Source: Leptospiraceae bacterium (GTDB taxonomy: Bacteria > Spirochaetota > Leptospiria > Leptospirales > Leptospiraceae). From it: a stretch of DNA of 63,986 bases. This document shows positions 15,907 through 25,759 of this stretch, piece by piece. The first letter of the stretch is position 1. Every line of letters begins with the position of its first letter. Position numbers and translations under genes: made by a program. The notes beneath the pieces are model-generated. The model was not told the origin of the DNA. It saw nothing but the letters and a program-made list of their open reading frames with translations, and made no database searches. Location: contig CANGZW010000009.1 in assembly GCA_947458405.1 (NCBI GenBank), positions 1 to 63,986 on the forward strand, given 5' to 3'.

Positions 15907-16623
15907 TTAATATAATTGTATTTCACCATTAAGAGCTTTTGCGGTTAATGAATATGTTTCCAATGAATAAATAAGACCGATATGTGTAGTATTCACTTTT
16001 ATATGTCTAATCCTCGGAGAGAACGAATCAATGCAGGCTTGCCAGGATACAATATTATCCTGCTTTGAATAGAAAGCTAAAACAGGAATCTCAATGGGAA
16101 CTTTATAACGCTTATCAATTTCTTTTTCTAAGAGGTCAGTATCCACTCCATTAAACCTATATATGTCTTTTATAGATGTATATTTGGGTCCACCGATCAC
16201 AGGAGAGCCAAGAGTGATTGCCATCTTAACATAATTGGGGTAGTCTCTTGCCGCTTCTCTAATTAAATATCCCCCGAGACTCCAACCTATGAGAGTGATT
16301 TTTTGTTTCTTAGATTCAGCCAGTTCTTTGACCAGCTTTGAAACCCTGGGTAATAATCGGGGAACATTCCCGGTATTCAAACCCAAACCCCAACCGTGCA
16401 CATCATATCCAAGAAAGCTTAAATAATTACGAAAAGGAAGGGTAATTGTATCACCTGTTCCAAATCCCGGAACAAAGAGTATAGTTTGTCCGGATCCCCT
16501 CGAAGAGCTTAGTAGTTCAGGAATCCCCAGGATTAGCTTTGAGACATCCAAAATACCGGTTGCTTCCATAATAATTTGCCCTAAGAGTGGAACTTGATAA
16601 TTATCTCTGCTTTCAAAGTCCAT
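15907..16623 (-). CDS. Alpha/beta hydrolase (lipase-like)
   Basis: A 238-aa cytoplasmic alpha/beta hydrolase. HG-like loop FVPGFGTGD, nucleophile elbow LIGWSLGGYL (S115), probable acid in YSKQDNIV and catalytic His in NTTHIGL, all in the expected order. There is no signal peptide. The ATG is supported by GGAGGA five bases upstream. The short chain and the GWSLGG elbow fit lipase/acyltransferase-type hydrolases rather than haloalkane dehalogenases; the substrate is unknown. It is the first gene of a probable two-gene minus-strand operon with the secreted hydrolase downstream. Confidence 0.78.
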   Translation of the reverse strand: MDFESRDNYQVPLLGQIIMEATGILDVSKLILGIPELLSSSRGSGQTILFVPGFGTGDTITLPFRNYLSFLGYDVHGWGLGLNTGNVPRLLPRVSKLVKELAESKKQKITLIGWSLGGYLIREAARDYPNYVKMAITLGSPVIGGPKYTSIKDIYRFNGVDTDLLEKEIDKRYKVPIEIPVLAFYSKQDNIVSWQACIDSFSPRIRHIKVNTTHIGLIYSLETYSLTAKALNGEIQLY

Positions 16624-16933
16624 AGTGTTCCTCCAGAAAATTTTCTTTCTACCCCAAAAAAACAGTTTTTGAATTTAAAATGTTCTCAGAGAAAAGAAGA
16701 GAGTTGGATACTTTCGCCAAGGTATTAGATAGTTTTCTAAAATAAATTATTATATCAAAGAAAGGATTTTTTTTAAATTACTCCTCATAAAAAAGAGATT
16801 TTTCATCCTATATACTACTTCCCATAAGTTAGATTATGTCGCATTAGAATAATTAAAGAAAATCGAGGAGGGGAAAGTTGCAATTTTTTAGAAAATATTA
16901 TCTTCTAAATCGAATAGGAAAATAAAATCAGCA

Positions 16934-16985
16934 GTTCCTCTCTTGACAATTACTCTGATTATCAAAACCCTTCACTGAGAGGAAC
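16934..16985 (+). promoter_or_regulatory. argB: Inverted repeat masking the argB ribosome-binding site, with TTGACA
   Basis: GTTCCTCTC (16934-16942) is the exact complement of GAGAGGAAC (16977-16985), and the right arm is the Shine-Dalgarno of argB. A TTGACA lies at 16943-16948 inside the loop. If transcription starts upstream, the hairpin could hide the ribosome-binding site; if it starts after TTGACA, the arms could instead be an operator. The rest of the 16624-16992 gap shows no gene. Confidence 0.4.
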
Positions 16986-16992
16986 ATTATTC

Positions 16993-17874
16993 ATGCAAAA
17001 TGCCATTTCCCAGGTAAAAAGTATTTTAGAAGCTCTTCCCTATATCCGGGAATTTTCAGAAAAAATCATCGTAATCAAATATGGTGGTGCGGCTATGGTG
17101 AAAGAAGAACTAAAAGAATCTTTTGCAAGAGATATAGTATTACTAAAATATGTCGGAATAAAACCCGTGATTGTTCATGGAGGGGGTCCTGAAATCAATC
17201 AATTTTTAAAAAATCTAAATTTACCTTCCAAATTTATACAGGGACACCGTGTTACAGATAAGGCTACAATGGAAGTAGTTGAAATGGTTTTATCGGGAAA
17301 AGTGAATAAAGAAATAGTAAGTTTAATTTCCTCTAAGGGTGGTAAATCAGTTGGAATCTCCGGTAAAGATGGAAGAACAGGAATAGCTGAGATACATAAA
17401 TTAGAAATTACCAATGAAAAGGGCGAAAAGGAATTTGCCGATTTGGGACTTGTGGGAGAAATCAAAAAAGTGGATTCCTCACTTTTGCAAAGTTTACTTT
17501 CCCATGATTTTATTCCCGTGATATCCCCCGTAGCTGAGTCTGAAGACGGAGAAACTCTCAATATAAATGCGGACACTATGGCAGGAGCAATTGCAGGAGC
17601 CTTGAATGCGGAAAAGTTAATTTTACTCACCGACACAGAGGGGGTTTTGTTGGATGGAAAACTCGCAAATTCCTTAACAAAAACAGAAGTTTTTGAAAAC
17701 ATCAGCTCGGGTAAAATTTCGGGAGGAATGATTCCAAAGGTAAATTGTTGTATTACAGCTATTGAGCTTGGAGTAAAAAATGCTCATATAATTGATGGTA
17801 GATTGGAGCATTCTATTTTATTAGAACTATTTACCAATACGGGAATTGGTACAATGATTGGTAAATCCAAATGA
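16993..17874 (+). CDS. argB: Acetylglutamate kinase
   Basis: A 293-aa amino-acid kinase that phosphorylates N-acetyl-L-glutamate in arginine biosynthesis. Diagnostic motifs: the phosphate-binding start VIKYGGAAM, the glycine loop [22 protein letters not shown] (substrate), [13 protein letters not shown], and [10 protein letters not shown], with [10 protein letters not shown] near the C-terminus. Length is normal for the family. The ATG has GAGAGGAA upstream, part of an inverted repeat. The stop overlaps the next gene by 4 bp. This is a housekeeping gene with no nearby arginine genes in the window. Confidence 0.96.
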   Translation: MQNAISQVKSILEALPYIREFSEKIIVIKYGGAAMVKEELKESFARDIVLLKYVGIKPVIVHGGGPEINQFLKNLNLPSKFIQGHRVTDKATMEVVEMVLSGKVNKEIVSLISSKGGKSVGISGKDGRTGIAEIHKLEITNEKGEKEFADLGLVGEIKKVDSSLLQSLLSHDFIPVISPVAESEDGETLNINADTMAGAIAGALNAEKLILLTDTEGVLLDGKLANSLTKTEVFENISSGKISGGMIPKVNCCITAIELGVKNAHIIDGRLEHSILLELFTNTGIGTMIGKSK

Positions 17875-18299
17875 AATTTATATTTTTAATCAATTTTGTT
17901 TCTTGTGTATTTATGACGGGACTAATCTGGTGCATTCAGGTAGTTCACTATCCCCTCTTTGCAAATGTGGGAAAAGAAAATTTCCCTGAGTACCATTCTC
18001 TTCATAGTATAAATATTACTTATATTGTATTACCTGCAATGTGTGCAGAAATTTTCACGGGATTTTTACTGCTGGGGGAAAATGAATTTATGAGTTCCCC
18101 TTATAGTTCAGTTCTTTTCGGGATGATACTAGCCATCTGGGCATCTACCTTCTTTTTACAGGTTCCAATACATGGGGAGATCTCAGGGGGAGAAAAGCTT
18201 GACTTAATAAATAGATTGGTGAGTACGAATTGGATTAGAACCATTTTTTGGACGGGGAGAACTGTTATTCTCAGTCATTTACTTTTCAATAAATTGTGA
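17871..18299 (+). CDS. Small multi-pass membrane protein
   Basis: A 142-aa hydrophobic protein with about four predicted transmembrane segments ([55 protein letters not shown], and a C-terminal one). A conserved-looking VHYPLF, HSLHS and [13 protein letters not shown] lie in the loops. I do not recognise the family with certainty. It starts inside the end of argB (ATGA overlap) and ends at the start region of the macroglobulin gene, so it is co-transcribed with both. Nothing suggests a role in arginine synthesis. Confidence 0.7.
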   Translation: MKFIFLINFVSCVFMTGLIWCIQVVHYPLFANVGKENFPEYHSLHSINITYIVLPAMCAEIFTGFLLLGENEFMSSPYSSVLFGMILAIWASTFFLQVPIHGEISGGEKLDLINRLVSTNWIRTIFWTGRTVILSHLLFNKL

Positions 18300-18352
18300 T
18301 ACGAATCAAGGAAATAAATTTGTTTAAAATTAGAATTCAACAAAAATACTCA

Positions 18353-21300
18353 ATGAATATTGGCATAAAAATAACTTTTTTCTTAATTCTTTTATTAACG
18401 AGTGGAGAAATATTTTCAGAGGCTCAGCGGGAAAAAAAGAAAGAGAGTACAGATTCATCCACATTTTACAATGAAAATTGGGACAATGTTAAAACTCTTG
18501 AGGGAGAGGGAAAGCCACGTTCAGCATTAAAAATATTAGATCTCATTTATAACAAGTCAAAAGAAGAAAATAATACTCCCATGCTTGCAAAAGCAATCAT
18601 TCATCAATTAAAATTTGTGTCTGTCCTCGATGAAGAAGAATTCTATACAGCCTTTAATAAAGTAAGACAGGAAATAAAAACTGCCAATACTCCATCAAAG
18701 CAAATTTTTCACTCTATGCTTGGTGAAATGTATTGGAATTATTATCAAAGAAATAGGATTCAATTTTTAGGTAGAACTGAAATCAAAAAAAATAATGAAA
18801 CGGATGTTAGAAAATGGGATCTATCTACAATAGTTAAGTACTCTTCCTCCGAATACATCAAATCCCTAGAATCTCCTGAAGAATTAGCAGAAATACCGAT
18901 CAATTCCATAGAACCTATCTTAAATTTTAATAAGGAAAATGATAGTGAAAGACCTACACTTTATGACTTTTTGATTCATAGGGCTATTGATTTTTATACT
19001 AATTCAGAATCCACTCTCACTTCTCCAAAAGATAAGTTTTACATTTCTAAAAATACCATTTCCCTAGATGATAAGAAAGATTACTTATTGTATCATTCTG
19101 ATATTGAAATATTTATAAGTGCCAATATTTCAAATATTGAAGAAAATTCCTTTCCATATAAAGGTGTATTACTACTTCAAAAATTACTAAAATTTAGATT
19201 GGATGTTTGGAAAAAGACTAAATCTGAAAAAGATTTCTATGCCCTACTCTCTGCGGATATTAAACGTCATACAATTATCTACTCTTTATCCATTGAGCCT
19301 AACAAAAGAAGTCATTATTTGAATGCTTTGGTTAAATTAAAAAGCAAATATGAATCTCATCCCGCATCCTCTGAAATTTCATATCTGATTGCAAAAGAGT
19401 ATGCTCTAACTGCGGCATTGTACAATCCTAAATTTGGAAATTTACACAAAGATTCAGCCCAAAAAGCTGTAGAGGTATGTCTTGCAGTGGCATTTGAATA
19501 TCCTGATAATTTTGGGGGTAAAAATTGTAATGCATTATTAAATAGCTTACGAGAAAAGGTCATACAAATTCAAGTAGAAAAAACTTCAATTCCTGGTAAA
19601 GATTTTCCCCTACTCTTAACCCACAAAAATTTAGATGAAATAACTTTTTCCGTCTTTCCAGTGTCAAGCAGTGAAACAGAAAGCCTTAGAAAAGTATACG
19701 AAGAAAAAAAGAGAAGGTCAGGCTACTATCCATTTGAATCAGAAGTAATTAACTTTTATGCTAACAAAAAACCACTAAAAAGTTTTACTGTAAATTTAAA
19801 AAATCCAAGGGATTATAATACTCACAGTTCAGAAATAATCATTCCTGCATTTCCTGTTGGAGAATATATTCTTTTTGCTTCCGAAGACAAGAAAATGAAT
19901 ATAGATAGAAATGGTATTTCGTTTGAAATATTTAGAACTTCCGATATTGCGTATTTTAACAGAATAAATAATAAAAATTTAGAATTTTATTTAACATCTA
20001 GAACTTCGGGTGAGCCCTTACAAAATATTTCTGTAAAACAATTTGTAGAGAGTTATGATAATAAAAACTATAAATATAATGATGTTCTAATAAAAACATT
20101 TAAGACAGATGGTCGTGGATACTTTTCGCTTCCCCAAATGGATAAAACATATCTTAACTATTATTTGGAAGTTGAAAATAAGGATGAGAAATATTTAATC
20201 GGAAACCCTTCTTCGCCCTTAGGAGACAATCCAAAGGGTCTTTTTTATCAGGGTGTTTATCAAGAAAATTCTCAATTAGAAACTCCAAACTTAAAAACAT
20301 TTTTTTTTACTGATAGAGCAATATACAGACCGGGTCAAAAAATATATTTTAAAGCCATACCTATTTCCTCATTGAGTAATACAAATAAAATTCTACCAAA
20401 TGAAGAAACAGTAATACAACTATTAAATGTAAATAAGATTATGGTTTCAGAGATTGTTTTAAAAACCAATGAATTTGGCTCAATCTCAGGAAGTTTTACA
20501 ATTCCAACCTCAGGGCTTACAGGTAAATATACTCTTCGATGTGCTAATTTTTCAGGAGAATATAGTATTTCAGTAGAGGATTACAAAAGACCTAAATTTA
20601 AAATTGAAATACAAAAACCCAAGACTGACTTAAAGTTAAATGAGAATGTATCAATTAAAGTAATTGCAAAGGCATATTCCGGAGCTCCTATCGATAATGC
20701 TAAAGTAAAATACACAGTCAAAAGGTCGGCTATTTTTCCGCATCTCAGATATAGTTATGGTATTATGCCTCCCATCTCTTCAGAAGCTATTATCAATGTT
20801 GGAGAGACTCTCACTAATAACAAGGGTGAGTTTGAGATACCATTTGAATCTTTACCCGATGAAACTATTTCTTCTCAAAATGAACCTATATTTACATTTC
20901 AGATAGTAGCCGATGTGACTGATGTCAATGGTGAAACAGTCAGTAATTCATTAAGTATTCCTATAGGTTATACATCTATGAGAGTTGAATTAAACACTCC
21001 GGATGTTATTTTAACAGAAAAGTTTAAAGAGATTTCAATAGAAGTAAAAAATCTTTCTGGTAGTACAGTAAGTAGCTCTGGAACACTTGAACTCTATCGA
21101 CTGCAAGCCCCACCCTACCCCCTTAGATCGAGGGTTTGGAATCTACCCGATCATCTTTTATATACACAGGAAGAATGGCATAATTCTTTACCCTTAGATC
21201 CCTATGGAGGGGAAGATAATCGAGAAAACTGGACAAAAGAAGAGAAGGTCTATTCTACTTCATTTAATACAGTCAATGGAAATAAAATCCCTGTAGTTGT

Positions 21301-24300
21301 TTCAGAGCCCTTAAAATCAGGGGTCTATATAGCAATGGTAACCTGCATTGATTCTTTTAAATTAGAAGTAAAAGATTATCAAATATTCAGTATTACAAAT
21401 AATTCTGAAAAGAAACTTCCTTCTCCTGATAATAAATATTTCCATATTTCTAAGAAAAAATTGGAAGTGGGGGAAAATCTTGAAATTTATATAAGTAATG
21501 CCTATAAAGGGAAATCATTGCTTGAAATAGAAAAAGATGATAAAATAATTTCATCCGAATGGCTCGATCCTGAAAAATTGGACTCAGAGCAACGTTTTAT
21601 AAATATTCCAATTACTGAAAATGAAAGGGGTAATTTTGGATTACATTATACTTTTATAGCAAATAATCGTTTATATAGCCGAACTGAAACTATTTTGGTC
21701 CCATTCTCTAATAAAGAGTTAAATATTAGTTTTCAAACTTTCAGAAATAAACTTCAACCGGGACAAGAGGAAGAATGGAAAATAAAAATAGAGGGTAATA
21801 ATAAAGATAAGGTGATAGCAGAGCTACTGGTAACTATGTATGACGCTTCTCTGGATGCATTTAGAGTAAATAACTTTTACTTTGATATATATTCTCTATA
21901 CTATGCAAGTAAAAACTGGAGTAGTAGTAATTCCTTTCAGATTTCAAACGGATACTTTTATTCTCATAACTGGAATTCACAAACTAACTATATTTCTAAA
22001 TCGTATCGAAATTTGAATTGGTTCGGATATACTTACACATTTGTGAGTCCTGTGTACTACAAAAGAATGAGAGTTTATTCTCAGGCTCCACAACTTGATG
22101 ATGGAATAATGAGAAGTGAAAATGTTCCCACATCGCCAATTCCAAGTTCTAAAAAAGGAAATCGTGAAAAAAAAGAAGAAAAGGAGGATATTCCTGAAAT
22201 TAATCAAAATATTCGTTCTGATTTTAGAGAAACAGCCTTTTTCTACCCCGATTTAAAAACAGATGAAAATGGGAATATCCTATTATCATTTAAACTTCCC
22301 GATAGTCTTACAACATGGAAAGTATTAGGTTTTGCACATACTAAAGATTTAGAATTTGGATTTACCAAAAATGAACTTATTGCAGAAAAAAAATTGATGG
22401 TCGTTCCTAATGCTCCCCGTTTTTTTAGAGAAGGTGATACGCTTGAATTTTCAGCAAAACTGAAAAATTTATCAAAAGAGTCCCTCTGGGGAAAGACTGA
22501 ATTAGAGTTATTTGATCCGAAAACTATGAAAAATATTAGTTCAAAATTTTTTCCCGGTGATAAAAAAAAGCAATCCGAATATGAAACTTCTTTTGAAATA
22601 AAAGAGGAAGGTAGTACTACAGTATCATGGGTACTACGGATTCCACAGGGAATTAGTTCCGTGCTCTATAGAATAAATGCAAGCTCTGGAAAATATTCTG
22701 ATGGAGAGGAAATGATTTTACCAATTCTGACTAACAGAATGCTCGTAACTGAAACACTCCCACTTTCTATAATAGGAAAGAAAACAGAGACCTTCACATT
22801 TTCAAAACTTCTAAATTCAGAAAAGTCTGAAACCTTAAAACATCATAGATTAACACTGGAATATACTTCCAACCCCATTTGGCTTGCCCTCTCTTCATTG
22901 CCTTATTTAACGGAATATCCTTATGAGTGCATGGAACAAACCTTTAGTAGATACTATGCTAATTCCATTTCACTCCATATCACAAAAGAAAATCCCGAAA
23001 TTCAAAAAGTATTTTCTGAATGGAGAAAACTACCTCAAAAAAATCAAAATAGCCTAACCTCTAATTTAGAAAAAAATCAGGAATTAAAAAGTCTCATTCT
23101 TGAAGAAACTCCATGGGTAGCAAATTCTAACGAAGAAAATGAAAATAAAAGACGTATTGCAAATCTATTTGAGACATCTAAGGTCTCGGAAGAATTGGGA
23201 AGAGCACTCTTTAAATTAAAAGAAAACCAACTCTCGGATGGGTCTTGGTCTTGGTTTAAAGGTATGCAGGGAAATCGTTTTATTACTCAATATTTACTTG
23301 GTGGTTTTGGTCATTTAAAAAAAATTGGGATCTACTCTAAAGCACCTAACACATCTGTAGAGAAAATGGTCGATTCAGGAATTCGATATCTAGATAAAAC
23401 TATGCGAGAGGATTACGAATATATCAAACAACTCGATAAAAAGAAGATTATAGATATGAATGAAAATCAACTTTCTCCAATTGTAATACATTACCTATAT
23501 ACCAGAAGTTTTTTTGTAAATAATAAAATTTCCGAAATTAATAAAGAGGCTTTTGATTACTTTGTTTCACAGGCAAAAAAGTATAAATTCAGCACATCAA
23601 TTTATAGTAGAGGTATGATTGCTCTAGCTTTAAAAAGATTTGGTGACTCAAAATCTGCAAATAAAATTATTGAATCATTAAAAGAAAATGCTATTGAATC
23701 AAAAGAACTAGGTATTTATTGGAAATCTAATTGGTCATACAATTGGTTTGAAATGCCAGTGGAAACACAGAGTCTATTGATAGAAGCGTTTTACGAAATT
23801 GAGGGAAATTCTGATTATTTAAATAAAATGAAAGTTTGGCTTTTAAAACAAAAACAAACAAATCAGTGGAGCACAACTAAATCAACCTCTTCAGCAATCT
23901 ATTCCCTACTGTTAGGAGATAATGGCATACAGAAATCAGAAATCCCTGAAATATCTTTAGGTGAGATAATCATCAATAAAGATACTCCAAACATAAAATT
24001 TGAATTAGGCTCAGGATATTTTAAAACTCTAATTCCAGGAAATGAAATATCCCCTATTATGGGAAATATAAAGATTAAATCAATGTCTAAAGGAGTATCA
24101 TTCGGAGGTGTGTATTGGCAATATTTTCAAAATTTGGATAAGATTTCCAAGGCAAGCACTCCCTTGCATATTGAAAAGAAATTATTCCTCCAAACTACCA
24201 CTACTAAAGGGGTGACACTATCTCCTATCAAATCTGAAACCTTAAAAATTGGTGATCTTTTAAAGGTAAGAGTTGAAATCAGTGTTGACAGAGATATGGA

Positions 24301-24577
24301 ATTCGTCCATTTAAAAGATATGAGAGCCTCTTCCCTAGAACCATTAAATGTTATCTCATCCTATAAATATAGAGATGGACTTGGTTTTTATGAATCTACA
24401 CGTGATGCATCTACTAACTTCTTTTTTGATCGTTTACCCAAAGGTGTTTATGTATTTGAATATCCATTACGTGTATCACAAAAAGGTGAATTTTCGAATG
24501 GAATTACAACGATTCAATGTATGTATGCACCCGAGTTTTCTAGTCATAGTGAAGGAATTAGGATAAAAGTAGAATAA
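18353..24577 (+). CDS. Bacterial alpha-2-macroglobulin family protein
   Basis: About 2074 aa, a secreted giant with signal peptide FFLILLLTSGEIFS. The domain order matches bacterial A2M: an N-terminal helical region, MG-type beta domains (TDRAIYRPGQKIYFKA, LRCANFSGEYSISVEDYKRP), the central A2M region (FYPDLKTDENGNILLSFKLP), and the thioester site YPYECMEQTFSRYY with Cys 1526 and Gln intact. An alpha-helical TED follows (ELGRALFKLKENQLSDGSWSW). It would trap proteases in the periplasm. The ATG at 18353 gives a clean signal; a TTG at 18320 has a better ribosome-binding site (AAGGA). No penicillin-binding protein 1c gene, its common partner, is adjacent. Confidence 0.9.
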   Translation: MNIGIKITFFLILLLTSGEIFSEAQREKKKESTDSSTFYNENWDNVKTLEGEGKPRSALKILDLIYNKSKEENNTPMLAKAIIHQLKFVSVLDEEEFYTAFNKVRQEIKTANTPSKQIFHSMLGEMYWNYYQRNRIQFLGRTEIKKNNETDVRKWDLSTIVKYSSSEYIKSLESPEELAEIPINSIEPILNFNKENDSERPTLYDFLIHRAIDFYTNSESTLTSPKDKFYISKNTISLDDKKDYLLYHSDIEIFISANISNIEENSFPYKGVLLLQKLLKFRLDVWKKTKSEKDFYALLSADIKRHTIIYSLSIEPNKRSHYLNALVKLKSKYESHPASSEISYLIAKEYALTAALYNPKFGNLHKDSAQKAVEVCLAVAFEYPDNFGGKNCNALLNSLREKVIQIQVEKTSIPGKDFPLLLTHKNLDEITFSVFPVSSSETESLRKVYEEKKRRSGYYPFESEVINFYANKKPLKSFTVNLKNPRDYNTHSSEIIIPAFPVGEYILFASEDKKMNIDRNGISFEIFRTSDIAYFNRINNKNLEFYLTSRTSGEPLQNISVKQFVESYDNKNYKYNDVLIKTFKTDGRGYFSLPQMDKTYLNYYLEVENKDEKYLIGNPSSPLGDNPKGLFYQGVYQENSQLETPNLKTFFFTDRAIYRPGQKIYFKAIPISSLSNTNKILPNEETVIQLLNVNKIMVSEIVLKTNEFGSISGSFTIPTSGLTGKYTLRCANFSGEYSISVEDYKRPKFKIEIQKPKTDLKLNENVSIKVIAKAYSGAPIDNAKVKYTVKRSAIFPHLRYSYGIMPPISSEAIINVGETLTNNKGEFEIPFESLPDETISSQNEPIFTFQIVADVTDVNGETVSNSLSIPIGYTSMRVELNTPDVILTEKFKEISIEVKNLSGSTVSSSGTLELYRLQAPPYPLRSRVWNLPDHLLYTQEEWHNSLPLDPYGGEDNRENWTKEEKVYSTSFNTVNGNKIPVVVSEPLKSGVYIAMVTCIDSFKLEVKDYQIFSITNNSEKKLPSPDNKYFHISKKKLEVGENLEIYISNAYKGKSLLEIEKDDKIISSEWLDPEKLDSEQRFINIPITENERGNFGLHYTFIANNRLYSRTETILVPFSNKELNISFQTFRNKLQPGQEEEWKIKIEGNNKDKVIAELLVTMYDASLDAFRVNNFYFDIYSLYYASKNWSSSNSFQISNGYFYSHNWNSQTNYISKSYRNLNWFGYTYTFVSPVYYKRMRVYSQAPQLDDGIMRSENVPTSPIPSSKKGNREKKEEKEDIPEINQNIRSDFRETAFFYPDLKTDENGNILLSFKLPDSLTTWKVLGFAHTKDLEFGFTKNELIAEKKLMVVPNAPRFFREGDTLEFSAKLKNLSKESLWGKTELELFDPKTMKNISSKFFPGDKKKQSEYETSFEIKEEGSTTVSWVLRIPQGISSVLYRINASSGKYSDGEEMILPILTNRMLVTETLPLSIIGKKTETFTFSKLLNSEKSETLKHHRLTLEYTSNPIWLALSSLPYLTEYPYECMEQTFSRYYANSISLHITKENPEIQKVFSEWRKLPQKNQNSLTSNLEKNQELKSLILEETPWVANSNEENENKRRIANLFETSKVSEELGRALFKLKENQLSDGSWSWFKGMQGNRFITQYLLGGFGHLKKIGIYSKAPNTSVEKMVDSGIRYLDKTMREDYEYIKQLDKKKIIDMNENQLSPIVIHYLYTRSFFVNNKISEINKEAFDYFVSQAKKYKFSTSIYSRGMIALALKRFGDSKSANKIIESLKENAIESKELGIYWKSNWSYNWFEMPVETQSLLIEAFYEIEGNSDYLNKMKVWLLKQKQTNQWSTTKSTSSAIYSLLLGDNGIQKSEIPEISLGEIIINKDTPNIKFELGSGYFKTLIPGNEISPIMGNIKIKSMSKGVSFGGVYWQYFQNLDKISKASTPLHIEKKLFLQTTTTKGVTLSPIKSETLKIGDLLKVRVEISVDRDMEFVHLKDMRASSLEPLNVISSYKYRDGLGFYESTRDASTNFFFDRLPKGVYVFEYPLRVSQKGEFSNGITTIQCMYAPEFSSHSEGIRIKVE

Positions 24578-24613
24578 TCTACTAGCAAATTTACCGATGA
24601 GTTAAATAAAGAA

Positions 24614-25759
24614 ATGTCTATTCAACTAAAACTTAAACCAATCATTGGAGTAGATGCCCGCCCACTCTCTTATGGGTATACAGGAAACTCCCGTTATTTA
24701 ATTGAAGCCTTGAAATATTTGGTCAGAAAGGACTCTCACTTTGAATATCGCTTATATTCCAACAAAGAAATTCATCCTGTATTTCTTCCTACACTTGAGG
24801 AGTTAAAATTAACTTTAAGTCCAATAAAAAAATTTCCTGGAATACTCTGGCTAAACTTCATACTTCCCGGTCTACTGAGTGCAGAAAATGTGGATATATT
24901 TTGGGGAACCCTTCAACTTCTACCTCTGTTTAAGTTACCACTACCCACTGTGGTGAATTATCATGATCTTAATTTTATTTCGGCTCCAGAGACAATGTCA
25001 TATCCAAATTTTATCCAACACAAACTCCTCTCATCTTTCACACTGAATCATGCAGATCGAATCTTTTGTTTATCAGAGAATACAAAAAATGAAATTTCAG
25101 AATTCAAACCGGATATTGCTGAAAAATTAACTGTGATATATCCGGGTGCCAATCGAATTACAGAAAAAGAAAACGATTCCGGAACAAAAGATTTTATACT
25201 TACAATCTCCACAATAGAACCCCGAAAAAATCTCCGAACTTTAATTGATGGATATTTGGATGTCGTATCACATAATTCAGAATATCCTTATAAGTTAGTC
25301 ATCGCTGGTAGGATTGGATGGGGGGAAGAAAGTTTAGTAAATTCATTAAAAAATGGAGCTTATTCCAATAAAGGAATTATATTTATTGAGAATCCAGATG
25401 AGGGTACCCTTGCATTTCTTTTACGAAATTGTAAATTTTTTCTTTTCCCGTCTAAACATGAAGGATTTGGTCTTCCCATAATTGAAGCAATCGTAGAAGG
25501 AAAATTATGTATTACTTCTGATATACCAGTATTTCGTGAAATAATAGAACCAACCTATGATTTATTAGCTGAAACATTAAATGTCAAATCATGGTCATCT
25601 AAAATTATAGAAATGACCGAAAGAGTATCAAAAATTAAATCAAGAAATATTAAAAATGGAAAGTGGTCTTGGTTATCAACTGGAAAATTAATTGAATCAG
25701 AGATCACAAATGTCTGGGATAGTTATATTAAAGAGAAAACAATGAGCCATGCTATTTAA
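24614..25759 (+). CDS. Glycosyltransferase family 1/GT4
   Basis: A 381-aa GT-B glycosyltransferase. The N-terminal half carries GVDARPLSYGYTGNSRYLIE, and the C-terminal half the donor-binding E-x7-E motif in HEGFGLPIIEAIVEG. TISTIEPRKNLRTLIDGY is the typical linker strand of GT4 mannosyl- or rhamnosyltransferases. There is no membrane segment. It overlaps the MBOAT gene by 11 bp and heads a cassette (GT, MBOAT, SGNH) that most likely builds and acylates a surface glycan. The sugar donor cannot be read from sequence. Confidence 0.88.
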   Translation: MSIQLKLKPIIGVDARPLSYGYTGNSRYLIEALKYLVRKDSHFEYRLYSNKEIHPVFLPTLEELKLTLSPIKKFPGILWLNFILPGLLSAENVDIFWGTLQLLPLFKLPLPTVVNYHDLNFISAPETMSYPNFIQHKLLSSFTLNHADRIFCLSENTKNEISEFKPDIAEKLTVIYPGANRITEKENDSGTKDFILTISTIEPRKNLRTLIDGYLDVVSHNSEYPYKLVIAGRIGWGEESLVNSLKNGAYSNKGIIFIENPDEGTLAFLLRNCKFFLFPSKHEGFGLPIIEAIVEGKLCITSDIPVFREIIEPTYDLLAETLNVKSWSSKIIEMTERVSKIKSRNIKNGKWSWLSTGKLIESEITNVWDSYIKEKTMSHAI

